Source: Gammaproteobacteria bacterium RIFCSPHIGHO2_12_FULL_35_23 (GTDB lineage Bacteria > Pseudomonadota > Gammaproteobacteria > UBA12402). From it: 64,000 nt of DNA. The stretch spans positions 253,809 to 317,808 of the forward strand of contig MGXT01000023.1 in assembly GCA_001801465.1 (NCBI GenBank), written 5' to 3'. Positions 41,301 through 49,468 of this stretch are shown here, in pieces; the stretch's first letter is position 1; each line of letters begins with the position of its first letter. The translations under genes and the position numbers were made by a program. Under the pieces are notes generated by a model. That model ran no database searches. It was not told where the DNA came from and saw nothing but the letters and a program-made list of their open reading frames with translations.

Positions 41301-43485
41301 CTGCATCAGCAGAAGCTGGAGTGGCAGCGCTGCTAATAGCAGCAGCTATTGCAGCATCCTCTATACCCCAGCGTGAAGCTGACAAAGCCCTTATTCTAGA
41401 ATCGCTAGCATATGCAGCAAGCACAGCAGGCAAATATTCTCGGTAAAAGCGCTGAAATTTATCTTTATCTAAAGGAAATAATTGATTAGCAAGTCGATTT
41501 ACTTCTACAATCACAGAATTATTACTATATGCTTGTCGCACACTAGCATCAAAACTAGCAGCTGATGTAGATGCTACTGCACCTGCACCGACCCCAACGC
41601 TGAAAGCAGAATTTATTGCTTCTTTGACCGCATTCTGGGTTTGTATGACAAGGCTTATTAGTAATTCTGTTGACTGTTCCTGAGTGCTAATATCGAGAAC
41701 AATAGTAGAAACAACTCCAGCTCCACCGCTACTTGCAGGCGCAGACGTAATAGTAGTTTCAAACCATTTTAATGGGCTTATAGTGTCAAGAAATCTATTT
41801 TTATCCTCCACTGTAGCGGCGGCTCGTGGATAGCCTTCTACGAATCCATCAAATTTTGCTTTATCGGCTGACAACAGCTTCCGTTCTGCAAACTCTCGAG
41901 CTATTCCAATTAAGTCATTTCGATTGTAATTTTCAAGCACAGCTTCTTTAAATCCACGCGCAGAGGCTCCTCTACTAGCTTCTGCAATTGCATTTCTTGT
42001 TGCAGCATGAACTAATTCACCAAGAGTTTTCAATTGTTCAGCTGATTCTTCTTCATTTAAAACGGTTACTTTTTCATCTTCAACCCCACTCGCTAACCAC
42101 CGCAGCAAACCTTGTAATATTTCTGGAAGTGATCCTTTAATTACATGTCTTCTATTAGCTTCATCAGTAGGTATATCTGTTACAAGTCCATACGCAAGAG
42201 CAACGCTTCTACTCATTTTTCTTATCGCTGCATTTCCTGTGCCACATGCATCAAAAGAGCTCATATCGGGAGGAGACACAAAAGTCTCTATAATCCCATC
42301 ACCTCTTTTAAGCTCTGCTGGGACTTCAGAAAAAGCACTTTCGATTAACGTTCTATTCCTTTCCAGTTCACTACTTAAAACAGAACTATGTTCAATTATA
42401 TAATCAAGCGCTCTATTACTAGTAACAATTACTATGCCTCCATTAGCTTTTATATATTGGACTGCGCGTAAGAAAAATACTCCAATCCCTTCTGATGCAG
42501 TACTAGAATTATTAAAATCATCAAATATGTATACTGTTCTTGGTTTTAAAAAGCCTGCTGATAAACGAGTTGCCGGCCTGATATACAAAGTTTCAAAATC
42601 CTTCTGCTCCAATTCTTTCGCCATTGCAATGGTAATATAAGTTTTCCCCTGGCCGCGCTTACCAGATAAAAACGTAAACAATCCTTGCCTTAATTTGGTT
42701 GGATCAGAAGCAGAAGCAATAATACGTTCAGCTTCAGCTTTCAACACTCTTTGAAAATCAGTGTCATCTCGATAACCATCAAAAGAAGCACAAATATTTT
42801 CTCCTGATACTTCACGATGATTATTAAAAAATCGTAAATCTTTGTGCAATGCAGCTACTTGTGCCGCTGATAAATATTTAGGATCTATCATTAAACCAGC
42901 AGGTGGTTGATCAATTATTAACCTTAGATAATGTTTACGAAGCTGATCTTGTGCTACTGGAGTAATACGACCTCGAGGTCTTGGTGTAATGAGCCTATTT
43001 AATTCAGCAAGCATCTCAGGACTATGACTATAGTCTACAGCTTCACCGTCACTCCTAGCAATCCTCAAAATACTCCCGGCCCTTGCAGGAAACTCTAATT
43101 TCACAATTTCTTTAAATCTTCTAGTTACTCTATCTATATCCCCATAATGAGCTGTAAGAATTATACCGATAAAAGTATCAACGTCTTTTCTACTACGTAC
43201 AAACAAGGTTCCACCTTCCTGCACCCATTCAATTAGCGATAACAATAAATCTTGCTTTGGATAATCATCATTGTAAAAATATATTGTATCATCAGAGAAG
43301 GATCTCGGCTTCGGACTGCTGTAAGTTAATACCATTACGGATTTAGAAGCTGGCGCTGCTGCACGAATAGCAGGTTCTAAATCTCTAGCAAGATCTCCAT
43401 CTGCAGCTAGTTCAAAATAATACCCACCAACTGGCCAGTTGCGTATCGCAGCTTCTACTATTCTGCGCATTTCTTCTAAAGTCAT
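38386..43485 (-). CDS. giant AAA+/SH2-like/ankyrin-like effector candidate (1699 aa)
   Basis: AGGAG precedes ATG 43485. An N-terminal ~170-aa domain is unrecognised. An AAA+ ATPase follows: Walker A 'GKRGQGKTYI' (~275), Walker B 'VYIFDDFNN' (~318), sensor 'GIVIVTSNR' (~350). Three diverged ~115-aa repeats start near 475, 597 and 733, each with 'E.SAE.L..L..LVH.AT..AI.EASRG'-like helices. An Ala/Gly linker follows. Residues ~925-1025 resemble SH2 ('ALYIVRDD', 'HEARLITRLSDGSWQF', 'KTFDQLQNYLRNSY'). Ankyrin-like units lie near 1075-1130 and 1295-1358. The C-terminus is low-complexity. The promoter has a PmrA-like box. The mix of eukaryote-like modules suggests a secreted (Dot/Icm-type) effector; this is inference. 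Confidence 0.75.
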   Translation of the reverse strand: MTLEEMRRIVEAAIRNWPVGGYYFELAADGDLARDLEPAIRAAAPASKSVMVLTYSSPKPRSFSDDTIYFYNDDYPKQDLLLSLIEWVQEGGTLFVRSRKDVDTFIGIILTAHYGDIDRVTRRFKEIVKLEFPARAGSILRIARSDGEAVDYSHSPEMLAELNRLITPRPRGRITPVAQDQLRKHYLRLIIDQPPAGLMIDPKYLSAAQVAALHKDLRFFNNHREVSGENICASFDGYRDDTDFQRVLKAEAERIIASASDPTKLRQGLFTFLSGKRGQGKTYITIAMAKELEQKDFETLYIRPATRLSAGFLKPRTVYIFDDFNNSSTASEGIGVFFLRAVQYIKANGGIVIVTSNRALDYIIEHSSVLSSELERNRTLIESAFSEVPAELKRGDGIIETFVSPPDMSSFDACGTGNAAIRKMSRSVALAYGLVTDIPTDEANRRHVIKGSLPEILQGLLRWLASGVEDEKVTVLNEEESAEQLKTLGELVHAATRNAIAEASRGASARGFKEAVLENYNRNDLIGIAREFAERKLLSADKAKFDGFVEGYPRAAATVEDKNRFLDTISPLKWFETTITSAPASSGGAGVVSTIVLDISTQEQSTELLISLVIQTQNAVKEAINSAFSVGVGAGAVASTSAASFDASVRQAYSNNSVIVEVNRLANQLFPLDKDKFQRFYREYLPAVLAAYASDSRIRALSASRWGIEDAAIAAAISSAATPASADAEARVVAAAVTSEQSAENLRSLSELVHDATKAAIREASRGAAGIGFVDDVMRIYHMRIGEIPLKELSTADHIEFITFWRNYPRRAAALSGEERERFLQKTPLQWRNEFVAAAPAGAAGTGSAPATTIGASAVDATTGSGGAGAAAVGFSAVVPAASGSVPAVASAALVLFPTKAAMVAEFVQQFRLPGALPMGEDDTLNRYVVAKTLHYEVLNNHLDPWSKPAFFCTFLPVPSGEMALYIVRDDVNSAGDKTILHEARLITRLSDGSWQFDGNPKVKTFDQLQNYLRNSYEGYNLKLLPISVDGWERVRSKAISAVVLRERIERLENPSFFETYRETLKIDKPQLVDDSLFLLDAAIYGKVRYVIDSFPADREANHGYIPLKHAVLNGQFRSAAILLSGGAHLEMRGESVINLLQSRIYQDGLLVHSAIIADPRGRTLLLNLFLLKAFNLIQTKYPALIKIFQIFLGKLVCEANKNKENFIFYTLPITEFFLRLEQNEIISMDDFREYQKICDEFLFAIPQVICRKAVTADKVSIFLRSLNEYISNKQAVSGTGTAIGGAGVTAAASDPTLEDLFSAVATGDLKRIESCRKAGVDFNLVDRERYTPLACAICHNKFCALICLLGCGAYFDDKIFSYVQNLIEYRYRPTALEGSINLARQDRDGWILLSHLYLLETFNLIRNNLSSELFEILKIHIRQLMRYIRYEPNKEFILYIQSIFANFLINLTNHGILSQTTFAQYDAMRKAYLVVPVDFQISEQDVRLFLNPLAVHVETQRVRFADTVLNLLKQWDAEQRQPNPWGESGIVGIYQRFSKDVCSEDHFPNEINYSIECFMRTLHENRLLNDDIKTKYFEIISYFSWMIKGWSPAENRLPIQQIDASLNRQLYPKVTEILRSRGAEVRWTIRGSFTIEPTPASVGGSVTAGPAGFFPSVVAGMGLRFPASALEGVPAGSGGVVSGTPVSGAAASGVARLR

Positions 43486-43522
43486 TAACTAGCTCCTAAT
43501 TTTTATTATCAAGCTGGTCAAA

Positions 43523-43555
43523 ATTATAACGAATGATACTTAAGAAAATATTAAG
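43523..43555 (-). promoter_or_regulatory. PmrA-box-like promoter of the giant gene
   Basis: On the minus strand the direct repeat CTTAATATT-TT-CTTAAGTAT (43536-43555) covers the -35 region. TATAAT (43523-43528) follows 7 bp later. The known PmrA element of Legionella and Coxiella Dot/Icm genes is a tandem cTTAATatT with a 2-bp spacer at this place. The match is by eye against remembered consensus. Confidence 0.55.
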
Positions 43556-43689
43556 GTTTAGCCAATTATTTTCTTATAAGCATTTGATTAAAAATACTAA
43601 ATGTTGACTTCACCCGCCACCCCATTCCCCCTCCTTAAAGGGAGAAGAGTGTTTTCTTAGTTCCCGCTTCTCTTTAGGGAGAAAGCATT

Positions 43690-43829
43690 CTGTAGCCCGG
43701 ATGAGCCTTCCTTCGCTAAAGCTATGGAAGACAGGCAACACGAACCCGGGAGTAAAAAATAATGCGTCATGGCTTTATTAAAATAACCCCGGGTTCATTC
43801 GCTACGCTCTTCAACCCGGGCCACATGGG
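43690..43829. repeat. REP-like inverted pair
   Basis: Two GC-rich units face each other. The left unit begins TGTAGCCCGGATGAG and ends near GAACCCGGGA. The right unit, read on the minus strand, begins TGTGGCCCGGGTTGAAGAGC and ends near CCCGGGG. Such CCCGG-rich palindromic units are dispersed intergenic REP/MITE-like elements in gammaproteobacteria. Upstream, 43620-43690 has two related 'CTTTAGGGAGAA' segments. Confidence 0.6.
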
Positions 43830-43872
43830 AATACATAGATATTATCTTTCATAGCACATCATGTGAAGCTCC

Positions 43873-44085
43873 GAACAACAAATACAGTTCACACCATACC
43901 AGCAGCTACACGATTTTCGTCAGGTCTAGAACACCATAAAAATCGACGGGATTATTAAATAGCTTGAAGAGCAAGGGGAAGTGATTAGCGATGAGACGTT
44001 CTCTCACATATCCCTGTTACCTTATAAGCATGTGTTGCCTAACGGTACGTATTTTATTGATGATGAGGGGCATTTGCAGGAGTAG
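43873..44085 (+). pseudogene. dead C-terminal fragment of a Tn3-type transposase
   Basis: One frame reads through from 43873 to 44085 with two internal TAG stops: '...VxNTIKIDGIIKx', 'LEEQGEVISDETFSHISLLP', 'YKHVLPNGTYFIDDEGHLQE'. The first x stands for TAG where Tn3 TnpA proteins have Trp (VWNT). The 'LSHxSPLxWxHIxLxGxY'-type ending is typical of the family. The rest of the gene is absent. It marks past transposition next to the giant gene. Confidence 0.5.
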
Positions 44086-44238
44086 TGGGATTTACAGCAA
44101 GGAATTACGGTTTGAGTACCAAAATTTTCTGTTCATTCACTCCCATTGGTCCAGGAGACTCATCTCTTTTGACACAAAAATCATCATAAGTACTTTGTAT
44201 CAAAATTCCACAATCTGTTACCATTTTTAAAAAACAGG

Positions 44239-44320
44239 CTGCTCTACCAACTGAGCTAATGGCCCAAAAGAGCGTTTATTATTTTTTGATTGCTTTCAAA
44301 GGTCAACTTAAATAAATTAT
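44239..44320 (-). pseudogene. second copy of tRNA-Lys promoter and 5' half
   Basis: 28 bp (44239-44266) are identical to the 5' half of the tRNA-Lys at 38290-38317. About 50 bp of its upstream region is also similar, including TTGACC, a 17-bp gap and AATAAT. The 3' half is missing, so no tRNA is made. The island 38318-44238 is thus bracketed by direct copies of the tRNA 5' region. Confidence 0.75.
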
Positions 44321-44510
44321 TGCATTGAGCCCCCTGTACAGCAGAGGGATAGCTCCTGCCACACTTAAAATAACTGCAGCAGCCTTCTTATCCCATCAGT
44401 ACTACCAGTGCCACTTACATCATATATCATCAACACCACTTCCTGCTGTAACGTTAGTAACTGCTATCTCACTTGCTACCCGAGTTTACATTTTTAATTA
44501 TTTGATAAAT
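44320..44510 (-). pseudogene. possible remnant of a giant-gene 3' end
   Basis: On the minus strand, short Ala/Gly/Val-rich fragments appear ('NVTAGSGVDDI', 'AAAVILSVAGAIPLLYRG') interrupted by stops, resembling the low-complexity end of the 1699-aa protein. They lie at the same distance after a tRNA-Lys 5' copy as in the intact locus. The similarity is weak and the call tentative. Confidence 0.25.
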
Positions 44511-44514
44511 ATCA

Positions 44515-45723
44515 CTACTTTTCGGTAGGTTGAGTTAATAACGAAGCAATTACTTCCACTAGCTTACTAGCAACCTGTTGTTTATTTTGCTTAGTTAAAG
44601 ACTGTTCTTTACCATTTCTCAATAAAAAAGTTACTGTATTGTCATCACTTTCAAAGCCCACACCATGACCTACTTGATTGGCAACTATCATATCAACATT
44701 TTTTTCAATAAGTTTTTGTCGCGCATAATTAAGGACATCTTCTGTTTCAGCAGCAAACCCGATCATTAAAGGCTTGTCTTGTTTGGCTGCTACTGCTGCT
44801 AAAATATCAGGGTTTTTGACAAGACGTAAAGTTAAAGTTTCCTCAGTTTTTTTAATTTTCTGTTGAGCTATGTCTTGTAAACGATAATCAGCTACAGCTG
44901 CTGCCCCAATAAAAACATCACAAGCAGATAGTTTATGCATAACAGCTTTATACATTTGCTCGGCTGTTGTCACAGTAATAACTTCAATCCCTTCAGGTCT
45001 TGCTAGATGAACTGGGCCACTAATCAAAATAACATCAGCTCCTGCAGCTCTAGCAGCTTCTGCAATCGCATAGCCCATTTTACCGGAACTATGATTAGCT
45101 AAGTAACGCACAGGGTCTAAAGCTTCTTGCGTAGGCCCCGCTGTAATAACCACTCGTTTTCCAGCTAAAGCACCATTATTAAAAGATAATTGCAGTTTTT
45201 CAAGTAATTCTACAGGCTCTATCATACGTCCCGGACCTGTTTCTCCGCAGGCTTGACCACCTATTGCTGGACCCCATAAACCGACTCCTAATGCTCTAAG
45301 TTTGGTAATATTTTGTTGCGTAATAGTATTTAACCACATTTGCTGGTTCATAGCGGGCGCCATATAAATAGGTACCGTACTAGCTAAACAAAGCGTTGTT
45401 AATAAATCATCAGCCATACCAGTAATAAAACGTGCTATAAAGTTAGCGCTAGCAGGAGCTATTAAAATTAAATCTGCCCAACGAGCTAATTCTATATGAC
45501 CCATAGCCGCTTCACTTTCAGGATCTAACAAATCAGTCCATACTCGCTCTCCTGATAAGGCCTGTAAAGTCATAGGTGTAATAAATTCCAATCCACCTTG
45601 AGTAATGACTACTCTTACTTTTGCACCCGCTTGCTTCAAAATTCTAACTAGTTCACAAGCTTTATAGGCTGCAATGCTTCCAGTAATACCAATTAATATT
45701 TTACGATTAGATAAAGTATTCAT
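44515..45723 (-). CDS. coaBC: bifunctional phosphopantothenoylcysteine decarboxylase / synthetase
   Basis: The 402-aa protein makes 4'-phosphopantetheine from 4'-phosphopantothenate and cysteine in CoA synthesis. The CoaC half has 'GSIAAYKACELVR', the catalytic His in 'MGHIELARWADL', 'APAMNQQMW' and the Cys loop 'GGQACGETGPGRM'. The CoaB half has 'VITAGPTQEALDPVRYLANH', 'SSGKMGYA' and the 'KIKK' lysine motif. CoaC is a flavoprotein using FMN, which gives a rationale for its place in an FMN-riboswitch operon. It overlaps coaX by 4 bp. Confidence 0.95.
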   Translation of the reverse strand: MNTLSNRKILIGITGSIAAYKACELVRILKQAGAKVRVVITQGGLEFITPMTLQALSGERVWTDLLDPESEAAMGHIELARWADLILIAPASANFIARFITGMADDLLTTLCLASTVPIYMAPAMNQQMWLNTITQQNITKLRALGVGLWGPAIGGQACGETGPGRMIEPVELLEKLQLSFNNGALAGKRVVITAGPTQEALDPVRYLANHSSGKMGYAIAEAARAAGADVILISGPVHLARPEGIEVITVTTAEQMYKAVMHKLSACDVFIGAAAVADYRLQDIAQQKIKKTEETLTLRLVKNPDILAAVAAKQDKPLMIGFAAETEDVLNYARQKLIEKNVDMIVANQVGHGVGFESDDNTVTFLLRNGKEQSLTKQNKQQVASKLVEVIASLLTQPTEK

Positions 45724-46499
45724 TCTTGTACTCCATTTAACTCCAAGACTAACCGCAAGCCCTGTAAAACCAAATCAGGCTCAATGACGGTAAAGATTTC
45801 TTGTTTAGTATAGAGGTTAGAAAAACCGCCTGTACCAATAACAATTGGTATCTCATCTTTAAAAGCCTCTTTCTTAATATGGCTTAACAATTCTTTAACA
45901 GCGCCTAACTGCATATAATATAAACCTGATTGAATACTTTCCTGAGTTGAACGACCGACAATTACCTCTGGTTCTATAATTTCCACAGCAAATAATTTAG
46001 CAGTATTACTTTGTAGTACATCGCGTGAAAGCTTCATACCTGGCAAAATAACTCCGCCTAAATATGATTTATCTTTGGTAATAACGCAACAAGTCGTCGC
46101 CGTTCCAAAATCAACAATAATTATATTTTTATCAGGGAACTGCCTAACTGCAGCAATAGCATTAGCAATTCGATCTGCCCCTACCTCACTTGGATTGCGA
46201 TATTTGATATTTAAACCTGTTTTAACACCAGCTTCTAAAAAAAATGGTGTAATAGAAAAATATTTACTACAGGCTGAGCGCAAAGAGTAATCAAGCTCAG
46301 GTACTACTGAACAAGCTGATATTCTTTTGATCTGGTGATAATCAACATTATTTTCTCCTAGCACAGCTCTTAAAAAAAGTCCCAGTTGATCAGAAGAGCC
46401 GCTTTGCTTGCTTGCATAGCGAAACCGAAGTTGAATTACTTCTTTCTCAAATACACCACCATAAATATGAGAATTACCTACATCAAGACATAAGTCCAT
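45720..46499 (-). CDS. coaX: type III pantothenate kinase
   Basis: The 259-aa ASKHA-fold kinase has 'LDVGNSHIYGGVF' (phosphate 1 loop), 'VGADRIANAIAA' and 'IIVDFGTATTCCVI' (catalytic Asp and phosphate 2), plus 'GGVILPGMKLS'. It phosphorylates pantothenate, the first step of CoA synthesis, and is the CoaX type found in Legionella and Coxiella rather than the E. coli CoaA type. It starts 17 bp inside the MFS gene end and precedes coaBC, which acts next. Confidence 0.95.
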   Translation of the reverse strand: MDLCLDVGNSHIYGGVFEKEVIQLRFRYASKQSGSSDQLGLFLRAVLGENNVDYHQIKRISACSVVPELDYSLRSACSKYFSITPFFLEAGVKTGLNIKYRNPSEVGADRIANAIAAVRQFPDKNIIIVDFGTATTCCVITKDKSYLGGVILPGMKLSRDVLQSNTAKLFAVEIIEPEVIVGRSTQESIQSGLYYMQLGAVKELLSHIKKEAFKDEIPIVIGTGGFSNLYTKQEIFTVIEPDLVLQGLRLVLELNGVQE

Positions 46500-47760
46500 A
46501 GATTATCCTTACTATAATTAAAGCAACTAACCAAAAACATCCAGCCACTAAAAATGGCAAATTAATATTAAAATAGGCTAACCACCCTGCTAAAAACCCA
46601 GTAATGGCAAATGCTAAGGCTAACAAACCATCCGTAGTACCCATTAATAACCCTTGCTGATCCTTAGCCACCAAATTGGAAACTAAAGTAATTAACGAAG
46701 TGTAAATTAAAGCTACTGCAAAAGTAACAGGTATAACTAATAGACATTGGCCAATAAAAAGATGAAAGCCATATACGGCAATAAGCGATATTACCCCTAT
46801 CAATAATGCTATAAAAATAACAGTTTTAAGTTTTAAATAATTAACTGCTAAACGTACTATTGCAATTAATCCAAAAGAAAGAATAATCCCTACATAGGTT
46901 AAAAATAGCCCTATAGTTTGTGCTTGAAAATGAAATTGTTCTGCTAAAAATAGCGCCAGTGATTGATAATACAAGCTCCAGCCTAATTCAAAGAAAAAAA
47001 AGACTACTAATAACAAACAAATTTTTGTAGATTTAAACAAGGCAATAAAATTTTGCCAATGCTGGGTTAAGTGTGGCAATACTGCTTGATGAGAGATATT
47101 GTTATCGCTTTTAACCCAAATTAATAAGATAAATAAATTAAAAATACTAAGTAAAATCACAAAATAAAAGGGAGTGGTTAAAGAAAACCAACTAATCCAT
47201 TTAGGATTAGAAAGCTCTCCGCCAACTAAGGGGCCTAATACTAACCCTAAAGTCATAGCCACTGCTATCATACCAATATTAATAGCTTTGTCTTTGCTGG
47301 CTAAGCTAATATCTGCCATAGCAGCTTGGGCAACCCCTTGGCTACCTGAAGTAAACCCCGCTAAAACTCGACCTAAAATTAATAAGCTAATACTGGCTAA
47401 AGAAAAACTGAGTACATAGCAAATAAAACCAATTAATACCCCTACTAAACAAAAAAATAACACTTGTTTTCGGCCCAAGTAATCAGATAAGGCGCCCAAT
47501 ATAGGAGCTCCTATCATATAACTAATAGGAAAAGCTGCTAAAATCAAACCATAAAGAATATGAATTACATAACTTGAGGCATGAGCTCCCCATAAGACAT
47601 GGCTAGCTTGTGCCACCAAAGGAGCTAATAATGGTGCTATAATACCAAAACCAATAGCATCTAAGATAATGACAATAAAAAATGGAGCGACCAAGCGAAA
47701 AGATTGGGGGGATTTGACAATTATTGTATCAGCTAGTTGTTCTACAGGTACCTGTCTCAT
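46483..47760 (-). CDS. MFS transporter in the flavin-CoA operon
   Basis: The 425-aa protein has 12 predicted helices. The helix 2-3 loop motif is 'GALSDYLGRKQVLFFCLVGV' and helix 5 has 'GLVLGPLVGGELSNP', both typical of the major facilitator superfamily (TetA/DHA1-like). It lies 36 bp after ribH and overlaps coaX. Genetic context suggests a vitamin substrate such as riboflavin or pantothenate, but drug-efflux-like sequence features make the substrate uncertain. Confidence 0.85.
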   Translation of the reverse strand: MRQVPVEQLADTIIVKSPQSFRLVAPFFIVIILDAIGFGIIAPLLAPLVAQASHVLWGAHASSYVIHILYGLILAAFPISYMIGAPILGALSDYLGRKQVLFFCLVGVLIGFICYVLSFSLASISLLILGRVLAGFTSGSQGVAQAAMADISLASKDKAINIGMIAVAMTLGLVLGPLVGGELSNPKWISWFSLTTPFYFVILLSIFNLFILLIWVKSDNNISHQAVLPHLTQHWQNFIALFKSTKICLLLVVFFFFELGWSLYYQSLALFLAEQFHFQAQTIGLFLTYVGIILSFGLIAIVRLAVNYLKLKTVIFIALLIGVISLIAVYGFHLFIGQCLLVIPVTFAVALIYTSLITLVSNLVAKDQQGLLMGTTDGLLALAFAITGFLAGWLAYFNINLPFLVAGCFWLVALIIVRIIYGLMS

Positions 47761-47795
47761 CGATCAAGTCCTCTTCTTTGTTAGTAACTATTATT

Positions 47796-48257
47796 TTATA
47801 TTTGTTCTAAGATAGAAATCATCTCCAATGCCGTATCGGCTGCTTCTCTACCTTTATAACCTTTTTTACCACCAATTCGATCAGTTGCCTGCTCAACATT
47901 TTCTGTGGTTAACACGCCAAAAACCACTGGTATATTATATTCCAGCATCACTTGCATGCAGCCTGAACTGGTTTGTTGACAAACATAATCATAATGATTT
48001 GTCTCCCCGCGAATGACAGCACCTAAAGCAATAATGGCGTGATATTTTTTAGTTTGTGCTAATCGCTTTGCTGCCAAAGGTATTTCAATTGCGCCAGGAA
48101 CGTGAACAATGGTAATATTTTCCATTCTCACTTCTAATTCTTTTAATCTTGCCAAAGCTTCATTTAATAACTCATCAGTGATTTCTTGATTATAGCGACT
48201 GACAACAAGTGCAATGGTAACATGCCGACCAAAATCTTTTACTTCAATAATTTTCAT
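47796..48257 (-). CDS. ribH: lumazine synthase
   Basis: The 153-aa protein condenses 5-amino-6-ribitylamino-uracil with 3,4-dihydroxybutanone phosphate. 'ALVVSRYNQEITDELL', 'VHVPGAIEIPLAAK' and 'ALGAVIRGETNHYDYVC' (with the active-site His) and 'GVLTTENVEQA' are all present. It overlaps ribBA by 4 bp, so translation is coupled. The end 'GRKGREAADTAL'-type tail is normal. Confidence 0.96.
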   Translation of the reverse strand: MKIIEVKDFGRHVTIALVVSRYNQEITDELLNEALARLKELEVRMENITIVHVPGAIEIPLAAKRLAQTKKYHAIIALGAVIRGETNHYDYVCQQTSSGCMQVMLEYNIPVVFGVLTTENVEQATDRIGGKKGYKGREAADTALEMISILEQI

Positions 48258-49468
48258 GTAGTCTCCGTAACTTCTAACAAATGACCTAGTTTATTTCTTT
48301 TAGTGGCCAAATAAGCGCTGTTTTCAGGGCAAGCCGGCATGATTAAAGGCACACGCTCCACTTCTAGACCATTATAGATTAGCGCGTTTATTTTACTTGG
48401 ATTATTAGTCAAAAGGCGAACTTTTTTTACTTGCAAATAGCGCAAAATTTGAGCAGCCATGCTATAATTTCTAAGATCATCAGCAAAACCTAAGCACCGA
48501 TTAGCTTCAACCGTGTCTAAACCTGTTTCCTGAAGCGCGTAAGCCTTAATCTTATTAGCAAGCCCTATCCCCCGGCCTTCCTGAGCTAAATAGATAATAA
48601 GCCCATCTTCTCTTGCCAATCTTCTTAAAGATTCCTGTAATTGCCAGCCACAATCACAGCGTAAAGAAGAAAAAACATCCCCTGTCAAACAAGTTGAATG
48701 TATTCGTACTAAAGTAGAAGACTTAGCTTGAGTCTCACCATGCTGCAAAACTACCTGTTCTTCTTTTTTTATTAAATCTCTAAATATTTTTATTTTAAAA
48801 CTACCTAACTCAGCAATTGGTAAGTTGGCTACACTGATTAGTTCTATAATGTTTTCATGTTGTAACCGATACTGCTTTATTTCTTTGATAGAAACAATAG
48901 GCATTTGATAGGTTTTAGCTAAAACATGCAGATCAGACAATCTTGCCATGGAACCATCTAAATTCATCACCTCACAAATTACTGCCGCTGGTATTAACCC
49001 CGCTAATCTCATTAAATCAATACTACCCTCAGTATGCCCTTCACGTTCTAACACTCCAAAATTTTTCGCACATAAAGGAAAAACATGGCCAGGTCTTGCT
49101 AAGTCTTCAGCGGAACTTTGAGAATCAATGGCAACTTGTATAGTACGCACTCGATCTTTTGCTGACACCCCGGTAGTTACTCCTTCTCTAGCCTCAATTG
49201 AAACCGTAAAGTTTGTGTGATAACCATTCGTATTCTCAGTAACCATAAGTGGCAAACGAAGCTGATTAACTCTTTCTTGAGTTAACACTAAGCAAACCAC
49301 ACCCGAGGTATGTCTAATCATAAAATTCATTGCTTCAGGGGTAATAAATTCAGCTGCAATAACTAAATCTCCTTCATTTTCTCGCTCTTCTTCATCCACC
49401 ACTATAATCATCTTACCTTTCTTTAAAGCAGACAATGCTTGCTGTAAATTATTAAATTGATTGGGCAT
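48254..49468 (-). CDS. ribBA: DHBP synthase / GTP cyclohydrolase II-type fusion
   Basis: The 404-aa protein has an N-terminal RibB domain: 'VVDEEERENEGDLVIAAEFI', 'MIRHTSGVVC' and 'GHTEGSIDLMRLAG'. The C-terminal RibA domain has zinc cysteines in 'CLTGDVFSSLRCDC', 'LAQEGRGIGLANKI', 'DTVEANRCLGF' and 'LLTNNPSKI'. The key residues for both activities appear intact, so it could supply both precursors of riboflavin. It overlaps ribE by 17 bp and ribH by 4 bp. Confidence 0.95.
   Translation of the reverse strand: MPNQFNNLQQALSALKKGKMIIVVDEEERENEGDLVIAAEFITPEAMNFMIRHTSGVVCLVLTQERVNQLRLPLMVTENTNGYHTNFTVSIEAREGVTTGVSAKDRVRTIQVAIDSQSSAEDLARPGHVFPLCAKNFGVLEREGHTEGSIDLMRLAGLIPAAVICEVMNLDGSMARLSDLHVLAKTYQMPIVSIKEIKQYRLQHENIIELISVANLPIAELGSFKIKIFRDLIKKEEQVVLQHGETQAKSSTLVRIHSTCLTGDVFSSLRCDCGWQLQESLRRLAREDGLIIYLAQEGRGIGLANKIKAYALQETGLDTVEANRCLGFADDLRNYSMAAQILRYLQVKKVRLLTNNPSKINALIYNGLEVERVPLIMPACPENSAYLATKRNKLGHLLEVTETT

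Noticed and set aside
43991..44230. Plus-strand frame of 79 codons in the island gap
   Set aside because: It lies out of frame with the Tn3-like remnant that explains the same bases, and has no ribosome site.
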